64,000 nt of DNA, taken from Annona cherimola. Taxonomy: Eukaryota; Streptophyta; Magnoliopsida; Magnoliales; Annonaceae. Both the position numbers and the translations under genes were made by a program. The stretch is taken from positions 36,973,676-37,037,675 of the forward strand of contig CM059977.1 of the NCBI GenBank assembly GCA_030490835.1, written 5' to 3'. The notes beneath the pieces were generated by a model. It had not been told where the DNA came from, searched no databases, and saw nothing but the letters and a program-made list of their open reading frames with translations. Below are positions 34,561 to 43,612 of the stretch, piece by piece; the first letter of the stretch is position 1; every line of letters begins with the position of its first letter.

Positions 34561-35269
34561 AGGTATTCTTTCATAGCGTAGCAGCTAAGGATTATTTTAA
34601 AAGATGTAGCTATTTAGCAAGAGATGAATAGTTATCGTCCAGGAAAACAAGCTAACCAATGTGAAAAGTTGCAAATCTGGCAGTTGAGGGGCTTCATGAT
34701 ACACTTTTTCTTCCACTATAATAACTTTCAGTCATTAGTAATGCTTAGAGTAGAGATTCCTTGATGTTTTGACTGCACACAAGTCCATCCTGTGACTACT
34801 AAATGATATGAACTTTTGGTCTCAGTTGGGTGTTTAGTGATTCTTTGCAAAATGTTGTTATTATTTCCTTTTCAATTTTATACATGGTGATAAATGCCTT
34901 GCCTACAAAGTGTTATTTGAGAGTATTGTTGATTCATTGTTCCAAACTACTGTACTAGGAAATGTGGCTGATGATTTTGTGCATTCTTCTTAAGCCTTGG
35001 GGATAATACCTGAGGTTTCGAATAAAATTGTGGTTCTTGGTGATGTTGAGTTGGATCTCACTGGATGATTGGTTATTGTCACATTGCAATCTCAGTGGTA
35101 ATCATTTTAGCATCTGAAGACGTATACATTTGCAGTGGAAACTGGAAAGTTGTATATGCAACTAGTACCAGCTGCACTTTTCTTAGTTCACCTATTTTGC
35201 AAAGTTATGTATGCAACTTCTACCAACTGCACTTTTCTCTGTTGACCTATTCCAGCATATCGTTTGACC
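34561..35269. other. No gene seen
   Basis: Intron-like sequence between the kinase and FCA fragments. It carries a short local duplication (ACTAGTACCAGCTGCACTTT near 35161 and CTTCTACCAACTGCACTTTT near 35217). Confidence 0.45.
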
Positions 35270-36146
35270 ATGTGTATAGTTGCCTACGTGTACTCTTCAA
35301 ATAAAGAATAAGGTCTTTACTTCTGCAAGATGTTGCTTCATAAAATATACAACTCTAGAGGAAGCCGACAGAGCCATTAGAGCTTTGCATAATCAGTGCA
35401 CTTTACCAGGGGTGAGTTCAATGGATCTGTTAACTGATGAACTATCTTTAATTACTCTTTCTGTGTTTGTTGCAGGCGTTGTTGAATTCAAATTATTTGT
35501 CGGGGGATTGAATAGATAAGCTACAGAAAAAGAGGTTGAGAAAGTAAGTTTCACTGACTTTTGAGTAGTTTGCCTTCAAGTTTAATATGAGCGTCATGTA
35601 TCATTTTGACCCAACACCATTATAGGGTATAGACAATAGTAATTGTTGTCCTCCATTTATATGTAATCAGACTAGGATGACTACTGCTATAAAAGCCTAG
35701 TTTCTTTTTTGGGTCTGGTTGTGAGTCAATTTTTCTAATATGTAATTCTGTTTCAGTTATTTGCTCCTTTTGGTCTTGTTGAGGATGTATACCTTATGAG
35801 AGATAATTTAAAGCAAAGTCGTGGTATGCTGTCTATAGTCTCTCTTCATACTTATTCTTAGCATTCCAAATCTTATGGCATGTTTGCTGTATTCAATATT
35901 TTTGCATAATTTGTAAAGGGTGTAGATTCGTCAAGTTTTCAAATAGAGAGATGGGCGAAGCTGCTACCGATGCTCTTAATGGAACCTTCATTATGCGAGT
36001 AATCTTGTTTTTCTTTCCATATTGTCCTTTTTTTAGTTTTCTGTTGGCCCTGCATAAGCACTTTTTCCTACTTTGCAGGGTTGTGATCAGCCATTAATTG
36101 TTCGGTTTGCTGATCCAAAATGGCTTAGAGGTGGAGGAGAATCAAG
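35270..36146 (+). pseudogene. FCA: FCA-like RNA-binding protein fragment (RRM region)
   Basis: FCA is a nuclear RNA-binding protein with two RRMs and a WW domain that promotes flowering by controlling FLC RNA processing. Exons: about 35270-35411 (ARCCFIKY, ADRAIRALHNQ, TLPG; donor GTGAGT), end of RRM1; 35476-35543 (VEFKLFVGGLN, stop TAA where Gln is expected, ATEKEVEK), start of RRM2; 35757-35823 (LVEDVYLMRD, KQSR); 35919-35998 (RFVKFSNREM, ALNG); 36079-36146 (GCDQPLIVRFADPKW). Splice sites are good throughout. The exon that should join TLPG to VEYKLF is missing: only 64 bp separate them. The stop at 35517-35519 fits a CAA-to-TAA change. The N-terminus, the rest of RRM1 and the WW domain are absent. 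Confidence 0.9.
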
Positions 36147-37011
36147 GTTTGTGCTGAGTTGTTTGTTTACTGTTGTTATTTTGTTTATTTTGCTTATAGC
36201 ATGCACAGTGTTTATTCAAGTATTTTAGAGGCTCTATGTTATTCAAGTATTTTCTGCTTCCAATTCTCAAGTAAATGCATGCTCAGGTGCAAATGAGTTC
36301 CTTGGAGTTCTGGGATGGTCTATTGGTTATACCTGGCCAAAGTGGGTAGAAATTGGACCTCTTCTCAAGTGCTGGTTGATGAGGCATATCAAAGGCCAAA
36401 GCGAGTCAATTTCCTGAACACTGCAACACATGATAAGAGGAAACTGGTTGCAGGCGGTTACATGGGTGGATTATCCATGTAGATCAGTTTTGACTTTTGC
36501 CCATTTTTGTCTATTTGTTCAAAAAGATATTATAGAATAAAACAAGCAGCATCTAATAAAGCCTGTCTATGGAATTGAGGGCACTGTATATATAGAGAGA
36601 GTAGTTTTAGGAGAAATGAACGGATTCAGTTTTGTTTAATCATCAAGATGGACCCACAGTTCTGCAGTACTAAATGATTTTGTTTTCATCTTGTGCTTTT
36701 AAAACATTATACACATTATACATTAGTTGGGTTGTCCTAATCTCATGCCACCTTGGCAGAAATTTCAGCTGACTAGACACAACTAACATTTGCTTGAAAT
36801 GCATCACTGCAGGTCTCCATTGTATTATATACCATGTTTTAATTCAACAAAAGAGAAAGATAAAAATACCATTGACTTGCCACCGTTATCTCCCTTAGGT
36901 GGGAACTCTAATCTACTATATCTTGTGTGATTTGTGAAACAAGAACAAATTCTACAGAAAGGAGAATTACAAATAACTCCCTCCAAGGGAGAAACCTAAT
37001 TCTAAATAAAT
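36147..37011. other. No recognised gene between FCA and F-box/LRR fragments
   Basis: AT-rich. A phrase near 36300-36480 could be coding (AYQRPKRVNFLNTATHDKRK), but I do not recognise it and no splice structure supports it. Confidence 0.4.
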
Positions 37012-37648
37012 TTATGCCAGCATCGTTGCCTTGTCAATCCATCTAAGCCTACAACCCTTAGCTTGCAAGGTTTGAATGAAATCTAGCGAGAGCAAATGCT
37101 TGAAGCTGCTCAGCATTTTCACCTTCCTCAGCCTGTCACGGCAAACTCTCACTGCAAACTTGAAACCCGCAAGGGAGACACGGATAAGGTGCACTAGCTT
37201 CACGTCCTGCAGGCATTGCAAGCTCGCAAGCAGCACACACAAACCCGCATCAGAAACCAGGCCGTGCGAGTTGTTCAGCTACAAACATAAGAGAGATGGA
37301 ATCAGCCCCCATTACAACTTACAAGCTTGAAGGCTGAAAGGATGATTATTAACTTGACAAACGTGTCAACTAACCTGTCTTTGATTCCTTGCGCACTGAG
37401 CAAGTGCCCATGAGCCCATGTCATCAATGGAACAACGCCGTTTTATGTCCAGTTCAACCAATGCCTTACACCCAATTGCAAGTGAAGCTAATCCCACATT
37501 TGAAATCTTTACCAAGTGTTGCAATTCCAAGTTTGCAAGCTCTTCCAAATAGCTAGGTACCTCAAGCCTTTATCAGTTATCCCTGAACAGTAACATAAAT
37601 TCAGCCACCTTAGCTTCTTACATCCACTAGCAATGGCACCCAAAATTC
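37012..37648 (-). pseudogene. F-box/LRR (FBL3-like) protein, C-terminal exons
   Basis: F-box/LRR proteins are substrate receptors of SCF ubiquitin ligases. The first visible exon (37648-37375) encodes leucine-rich repeats: ILGAIASGCKKLRWLNL, CYCSGITDKGLRYLA, then after a one-base loss near 37550, LANLELQHLVKISNVGLASL and GCKALVELDIKRRCSIDDMG. It is spliced (donor GTTAGT) to 37278-37012: VSDAGLCVLLASLQCLQDVK, LVHLIRVSLAGF, KGCRLRWIDK, and a natural-looking stop. The last part closely follows the C-terminus of FBL3-type plant proteins. The F-box and most repeats are absent. Upstream is the intron end shared with 24405-24653. The frameshift and missing N-terminus argue for a pseudogene or captured fragment. 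Confidence 0.85.
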
Positions 37649-37897
37649 CTGCAATACAAAATCATAAAAATTCCTCAATGGTCCTCCCAGAACCTTCTTT
37701 CGAAGGTTTAAATAAAATCATAAGAGAGCAATGTCGAAGGAAGTTGCAGGGAAATGTGAAGGAGAATTGAAAGCCTTTCACAGCCAATGGGAAAGGAATA
37801 AAATGTCTAACAAACCAAATAAAGTAACCAGATTCCCCTAAGGATCCAAAAAGAAAATTCTGTGAACCAAAAAAGAAAGGAAACCATTAAAAGGAAT
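37649..37897 (-). repeat. Inverted repeat arm R: intron end shared with 24405-24653
   Basis: On the minus strand it ends TTTTGTATTGCAG directly before the F-box/LRR exon. See arm L. Outside about 37897 the similarity stops. Confidence 0.8.
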
Positions 37898-38304
37898 CAA
37901 AAGATCATGAGCAATAAAAAATTTTTCCAAACATCTCCAACGGAGCCCTAGAAAATCGAAGATCAACTGGAAAAAAATTGTAAGAGAAGCAGAAAGAATC
38001 CAAGGGGGGAAAAAAACTCGGGTTCCGAACGGCGGAAGCCCTGGCCACAACCAATTCCAGTTACCAAACTGTAAGGGCCAAGAGATGCACAGAAAATTTC
38101 CAAACAAACTGAATCCGACGAAAAAATAGAAAAATGAAATGTAGATAAGAGTAAGTACAAAAATTTTGACGAGTAGTGGAAGAATATCAACAAAACTAAA
38201 AATGCACACAAAAGCACCGAATCGAAGACGTCCGAAAGGAGATGGATAGTCAGAAATAAAGGGAGAACCGCCGGAATCTGAAGCGAAAATGGCCCGAAAA
38301 TTAC
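37898..38304 (-). other. Remainder of the intron upstream of the F-box/LRR exon
   Basis: T/C-rich on the minus strand and bounded by a GTAATT donor at 38304. Open frames here (37838-38346) are by-products of its composition. Confidence 0.5.
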
Positions 38305-38346
38305 CTTGTCGTTTTCCATGTTGGGAGGGTGAGCCGCGATCTTCAT
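38305..38346 (-). pseudogene. Candidate first coding exon, probably of the GSK3-like kinase
   Basis: Reads MKIAAHPPNMENDK from an ATG and ends GACAAG/GTAATT in splice phase 0. The next exon of a GSK3-like gene begins EMS in phase 0 (as at 33391), and plant GSK3-like proteins often have an acidic DDK or NDK just before EM. The F-box/LRR exon at 37648 needs phase 1, so this exon does not fit it. I infer that the exon and intron come from the kinase gene. The exon is short and this assignment needs a search. Confidence 0.4.
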
Positions 38347-38740
38347 TCCCTCATTTTGTGGCGGATGAGAGTCGAGTGCAGAAGGATTTGGGCATGCGCA
38401 GAAGGAAGGAGAAGAGAGGTTTCGGGCGCTGGTCTTTTTCTAGGCGAGCAGATATGAATTTTGAGCTATTCAACTCATCGGGGGCCATTTTGCAAAAACA
38501 GAGACTATCTGCGGCAGTTCTGACAGACGTTCTGACTGGGGGCCTGTGCGTAAAACCTCGTGCCTCGACGCTACAGCCAGATCGGATGGCTCCTGCTCCC
38601 CGCAAACAAATAGACGGCATCCAGCTCTATGAGCATAAGATCAGGCTCCGAGTTTCTCACTGGCAAGCATGCTTGTTCAATTGGGGAAGAAGGCATTTGG
38701 TATGGCGCAACGGCGATGTATAACAATCTGTGCACGTGCA
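38347..38740 (-). promoter_or_regulatory. GC-rich 5' UTR/promoter-like region
   Basis: About 400 bp of clearly higher GC content upstream of the candidate exon on the minus strand, ending in AT-rich DNA at 38740. Both strands have open frames (38289-38723 plus, 38351-38620 minus) with no domain, as expected of GC-rich sequence with few stops. Read as 5' leader and promoter of the captured gene. Confidence 0.4.
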
Positions 38741-38904
38741 GCCCACATATGATGTTGATTGATTTTGCAATTTTGTTTTAATTTTAATGAACCAACAGAT
38801 GCTTATTCTGGTGTCAATCATTTCTTAATTCACGCTTGTTAAGCTCATGTACATATGAGATGCAAATTGTTTTGGATGTTTTTAATATTTTTCGTATCAA
38901 GGGG
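38741..38904. other. AT-rich spacer
   Basis: Nothing recognised between the GC-rich block and the degenerate tandem repeat. Confidence 0.4.
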
Positions 38905-39660
38905 AGGCGAAATAAAAGTTGTGCAATTATGATATTGAGTGCTTAATGATTTTAGTACATTCCGGGTTACCCATTAATTAATATTCTCGCGTGCGGGATA
39001 AATTAATATAATTATCCATAAATTAATCTTCTTAATATAATTATCCATAAATTAATCTTCTTGCATTATTATTATTATTATACAAATTTGATTATATTTA
39101 TTTTTGGACAAATGATATAAATATGGGATAAAATATGTGCAAGTAACTTATTTGATACTTTATAATTTTGATAACACTACTATCAAAAATAAAATTATTT
39201 CTGTGACAAATAATTAAAGTCACTTGTTAAATAATGTTCTCACATGAACACTGCACTATTTTCTTTTGGATTAAAATTAGTTCTGGGTCAACGACTTTAG
39301 GTGCAAAACAAAATCCGTGCAAGTGATTTATTTGGTGCTTAATAGTTTAAATACTACCCCTATTAAAAAATAAAAAATTACTTTACCGACAGAATCCCAA
39401 TTACCTAAAAAATAATATTCACATGTGGATACTATATTATTTTCTTCTCAATGATAGTTATTTTCGGGCCAAACATCTAGACTATCGAATAAAATTTGTG
39501 CAATTAAGTTATTTGGTGCTTAAAATTTTTCCTATAAAAATATAATTATATTTTTTAATAATTTTGAAATCAACAAAGAAAATTACTGGTGGGATGAAAA
39601 TTACTTGTTAATTAAATCTTATTTGGATATTATGATATTACGATAACATTAGTTAACTTA
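38905..39660. repeat. Degenerate tandem repeat, period about 180 bp
   Basis: The phrase TGTGCAA..(A/G)..TTATTTGGTGCTTAATA recurs near 38908 (weak), 39134, 39320 and 39493, each followed by an ACTACTATC/TATTAAAAATAAAA-type stretch and TTCACATGTGGACACT-like text. Spacing is about 180 bp in the last three. The sequence is unrelated to the 15.1-kb satellite. An AT/ATT microsatellite lies just outside (39067-39080). Confidence 0.6.
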
Positions 39661-40912
39661 CCATAATTTTTCGTGAAATTTAAATTTTAAAACAAATTAT
39701 CATTATTAAATTATTTTATGAAAAATAATATCAAAATTATTTGTAAAATAAGGTTTGTTATTATTAAAAATAAATGATAGGAGTTTAATATGCAAAATTA
39801 TAATGTGTAAAGCTTATTTCATAAAAGTGCAAAAAATATTTTACTTAAAATTATGAGGCCTTGAATTCATTATGGAAAAACTCAAAGAATAATAAAATAC
39901 TATTTTATTTTATTAATTATTATTTACCAAAAGTGTAAATAATTATTATTGATTTATTAAATATATTAATTAGGTAAGGATCCAATTATTGGATTTATTT
40001 AAAATTTAATATGAATCTATATTTTATTATTTAATATTATTAGTATCTTTCGTATTACATTTACGGATAATATATTTGATATAGATTTTATGAACAATCT
40101 ATAAAATCCATCAAACCAGTTCATTACAAATTAATAACTCTATAAAAATCATAAATCATGTATATATTAGTTCATGATTTTGCATTATTCTTGTAAAATC
40201 TGTATTGCCCATCTAATTTGTGAAAATGAAATGTCATCAATCCTATTTCAGGTATTAAAACTGTATAACTGGTTTACGTTATCAGACGAGTATGTAGCAA
40301 AATCATATATTTTATACAACTCGTAAAATATATAAAATTTATCAATTGCATATGCGCTGTTTCTGTGATACTCGAATAACCTGTAAAATTTATTTCATGG
40401 GAAAAATGAATAAGGATTACCAGTATAACACATCATCCCCATGAATTGAATAAAAACTATAAAATCCGTAAAATCCGCAAAATCTATAAAATCGGTCAAA
40501 CATGCTAAATTATATTATTCGTTCAAATTTATTTTTTTAAATAAATCTATTCTAGATTTGCAAATTTTAGGCATACATTACTGATTATAATTTAAAATGA
40601 ATATTATTCAATTTAACGTAATGGATCACTCATATCTATAGTACTTTACTAAAATCATATGATTAACCATAGAAATACATGCACCCCAAAGTACTATAAT
40701 TAATCTCACCTACCCATACTCACACTTGACCCACAATGCTACTCTCATGGTATGAAATTATCATATTACCCTTATTTGCATTTTATACAAAAATGCAAAC
40801 GTTTGCACTCACACCTGCCTCGAAGATTTTTGCTATCATCAATGAATTCAGTAACTGCAACTAGTATGTTTGGCCCACTTTGAGGACAAGGTGGTTTTTA
40901 GGAAATGGTTGT
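39661..40912. other. Very AT-rich DNA without genes
   Basis: No coding. Short words such as AAAATCCGTAAAATCCGCAAA are repeated around 40457-40500. The palindrome TGCAAACGTTTGCA occurs near 40794 with upstream text similar to that near 16529. Confidence 0.45.
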
Positions 40913-41221
40913 TGATAGGATCCATTCCACCTATATATTGGGAATCATGTGTGGTCTTATAAAGGGAAGCCGAGAGAAGTCAAGTCATTAGCTAAGCTAG
41001 AAGGTAGGAAGAGAGTTGTAGATGACAACTATAAAAGGGGGTTGTGTAAGATCATTTGAGTAGGGAATGAAATCAGATTTTCATTCCTTTATTTTTCCGT
41101 AAGCTTGTCTTGTAAGCTTGCTTTGTTCATATCCATTCCTTCTAAAAAAATTAGTGAGAACTTCTCACAATTTTAATAAAATTCCTTGAGAATTTGCATT
41201 CAAATTCTTCAAATCCTATCA
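40913..41221 (+). repeat. TATA-bearing ~300-bp repeat, copy B (LTR-like)
   Basis: Begins TGATAGGATCC, ends AATCCTATCA (mirrored ends, TG...CA), with ACTATAAAAGGGG near 41028. Related to 2137-2431 along the full length at perhaps 80% identity by eye. No target duplication or primer site follows, so a truncated or old solo LTR is likeliest. Confidence 0.5.
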
Positions 41222-41587
41222 CCGACTTGTGACTCATATTACTTCCTAACAAGAGAATCAAAACAGCAAGAGCTTATCCATAAAAAAAGCAAGAGTCTTT
41301 ACGCATTTCTTTCTCATATTATAGTGGGTCTTTGTCGGACAATGAGATTTAAAACAACAGGTGCTTCTAAACATTCCTTTCTCATATTTCGGTGGCTGCT
41401 ATTCGAAATAACAGAGCTTCTAAAATACTCTCGGCTCGATCTACAGATGGGTTCAAATGGTAGTTGATCGTATAAAATCTTCACTATGGAAACCAAATTT
41501 TACCAACCAAACCAACTAAAGTAAATAGATATCAACTTCAAAAATATGAACCAACCGAGAACTATGCATTCAACTTTAAATACTAAC
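41222..41587. other. Short spacer ending in the LINE target duplication
   Basis: No gene. Bases 41572-41587 (AACTTTAAATACTAAC) are the left target-site duplication of the LINE, repeated at 47734-47749. Confidence 0.85.
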
Positions 41588-41664
41588 GATAACCAGAAAA
41601 GTCCCTCCCCTGTGGTCCCGGAAGGCGACGTGGTCGCGCACGGGGCTGGGTGCGGGTGTCGGTG

Positions 41665-43611
41665 ATGGGGAAGACAGTAGTATCAGAAGATTGGAAATTG
41701 GCAGGGACTCTTCATCAGTGTCGCTACCTGGTAACGGCTGCCATCTCTCGCTGCAACATGGACCCGAACACTGCAGCATTGCTTGAAGCTGAACTCCATA
41801 CATTAACGATCGAGAGTTCTGCCTTAAAGCAAATCGAACCTGGTGCAGACGCGGATCTACTGTGTACTGTATGGTCGACAAGATCATATAATACTGAGTA
41901 TTTTAAAGGCATGATGAGACGATTGTGGCGGACGAGAGAGCGGTTTCACTTCACGGAGCTTGGGGATAACCTATTCAAAGTCTCCTTCAAGGATCATAGC
42001 GACAAGGACAAAATAATGGATGGGCGGCCATGGCTATTCGACAGGAAGCTGGTCGTTTTGGCTGAATTGCGGGAGAAGGTTGAGTATGCCCACGTACTGC
42101 TCGTCAAAATGCCAATGTGGCTGCACGTTCAAGGAGTCCCATACATCATCGATAAACACTCTTTGGGCCAATGTATAGGTGCTACATTTGAGGATGTGAC
42201 AGAGATTGTTGCTTCAGAAGATGCGGTAAAACTGAAAGTGGTCGTGGATTGTCGTGACCCTCTACGCAGAGGGATGTTCCTCCAAGTGGGGTCACAGCAA
42301 CGACGATGGGTTAGTTTTCAATATGAAAAATTACCCATTTTCTGTTATATGTGCGGCATTATGGGTCACGCTCACAAAGATTGTCCCTCAACGCCAAAGG
42401 AGAACCTGAATCGAGCGGAAGCTGATATGCCTTACGGCAGTTGGATGAGAGCGGGCGTCAAACCGATGAGAATGAGAAGTGAAGTGGGTTCTGAGAACAG
42501 AACTGCACCTATGAAATATTTGGGTGAGAAGGACAGCAAGGGGGTGGTTCACGGGGTGGTTCAACACGACAGCGGGATGGATGTGGCCTGGCAGCGGGAT
42601 GGTAGTGGAAGTGGCCAGCGGGTGGGCAGCAGCATGGCAAGGGGCAGCGGGATGGCAGAAGCAGTGGGCAGCGGCATGGCAATGGGCAACGGGTTGGCAG
42701 AGGTTGTGGGCAGCGGGCTGGTAGTGGCAGGGCAGGCAGGGGGCAGCGATAGTGCATGGCAGCAGGGAGGTAGTGGCAGTGGGCAGCAACATGGCAATGG
42801 GCAGCGGGCGGGAAGTAGCATGGCAATGGGTAGCGGGATGGCAGAGGCAGTGGGCAGCGGCACGGCAATGGGCAGCGGGATGGCAGAGGTTGTGGGCAGC
42901 GGGCTAACAGCGGTATGGCAGGCAGGAGGCAGCGATAGAGCAGAATGGAATAGGGAGAGGAATGAGTCTAGAAGTTGCGGTGGACTTGCTCCTATGGCTG
43001 GCGATCTTTTTTCTGCTTCATCGGCTATTATGGGACTGGCCACCTATGGGAGGCCGAGCACTGATTGCTGCATGGGGGAGGGAAGGGCGTTGATTGGGGA
43101 TTTAGGGGAAAAGGCTGGGCTGGATTCTGGGCCAGCATGGGAGATGGGGGATAGTAGAAGGAGAGAGCAGAAACTGCACATGGCTGAAACAGGGGTAATG
43201 GTTCATATGGAGGCTGGCGGTGAACGGGTGAAGAAGAAGGCTGTTCTAGAAGCTTTAGGGGAAAAGGGGCAGTGGGGAGAAGCTAAGGATCAGATGTTGG
43301 TGGAGGTTATGGTTCAAACAGCGGGAGACGGGATCGAAGGGGATAGCTTAAATGGGGTGGCTGGTTGGGGGGAGATTGGGGGGGCGGAATTGGTGGGAAA
43401 TTCAGGGTTAACACAAAGTGTTAAACGGGGATGGAAAAGAAGGGCTAGACGGGGTGTAGATGGGGTAGAGGTGGTCTCAATGGCCAAGGGGGGTGAAGAG
43501 ACGGTAAAGAGAGGCCGGAGGGAGGATCCGGAGGAGCTTGGAAACAGGTGCAAGCGGGCTAAGGGTGGGGAGGTGGTGGCTGTGGGCTTTCCACAGCCCC
43601 ACCTCCAGTGA
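41665..43611 (+). CDS. LINE ORF1: DUF4283 and CCHC nucleic-acid binding protein
   Basis: Open for about 648 codons from the first ATG at 41665 (the frame is open further upstream, but only GTG codons precede). ORF1 proteins bind element RNA and act as chaperones. A DUF4283-like domain lies near residues 70-160 (FKVSFKDHSDKDKIMDGRPW, LVVLAELREK), the linker has VVDCRDPLRRGMFLQV, and a perfect CCHC knuckle CYMCGIMGHAHKDC lies near residue 226. After residue 290 comes a Gly/Ser/Met/Ala/Gln-rich region that is a translated minisatellite, then a charged tail. It stops one base before the ORF2 ATG (TGACATG), so ORF2 probably depends on reinitiation or a similar mechanism. Intact. Confidence 0.9.
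   Translation: MGKTVVSEDWKLAGTLHQCRYLVTAAISRCNMDPNTAALLEAELHTLTIESSALKQIEPGADADLLCTVWSTRSYNTEYFKGMMRRLWRTRERFHFTELGDNLFKVSFKDHSDKDKIMDGRPWLFDRKLVVLAELREKVEYAHVLLVKMPMWLHVQGVPYIIDKHSLGQCIGATFEDVTEIVASEDAVKLKVVVDCRDPLRRGMFLQVGSQQRRWVSFQYEKLPIFCYMCGIMGHAHKDCPSTPKENLNRAEADMPYGSWMRAGVKPMRMRSEVGSENRTAPMKYLGEKDSKGVVHGVVQHDSGMDVAWQRDGSGSGQRVGSSMARGSGMAEAVGSGMAMGNGLAEVVGSGLVVAGQAGGSDSAWQQGGSGSGQQHGNGQRAGSSMAMGSGMAEAVGSGTAMGSGMAEVVGSGLTAVWQAGGSDRAEWNRERNESRSCGGLAPMAGDLFSASSAIMGLATYGRPSTDCCMGEGRALIGDLGEKAGLDSGPAWEMGDSRRREQKLHMAETGVMVHMEAGGERVKKKAVLEALGEKGQWGEAKDQMLVEVMVQTAGDGIEGDSLNGVAGWGEIGGAELVGNSGLTQSVKRGWKRRARRGVDGVEVVSMAKGGEETVKRGRREDPEELGNRCKRAKGGEVVAVGFPQPHLQ
42570..42950 (+). repeat. Coding minisatellite within LINE ORF1
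   Basis: Tandem words based on GGCAGCGGGATGGCAGAGG and GTGGGCAGCGG. At higher order two similar blocks, about 42610-42770 and 42780-42945, each encode a series GSSMA, GSGMAEAVGSG, MAEVVGSGL, QAGGSD. It keeps the reading frame. The antisense frames (Pro/His/Cys-rich) are artefacts of the repeat. Confidence 0.85.
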
Positions 43612-43612
43612 C

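Noticed and set aside
38289..38723. 144-codon plus-strand gene
   Set aside because: GC-rich 5' region of a minus-strand unit with few stops on either strand; no domain.
24200..38800. Helitron or Pack-MULE boundaries around the gene-fragment cluster
   Set aside because: I looked for TC/CTRR ends with hairpin and for long TIRs with 9-bp duplications near both edges and could not identify any by eye; the mechanism stays open.
42388..43043. Long minus-strand Pro/His/Cys-rich frames
   Set aside because: They are the antisense of the LINE ORF1 minisatellite; no domain, no start or splice context.
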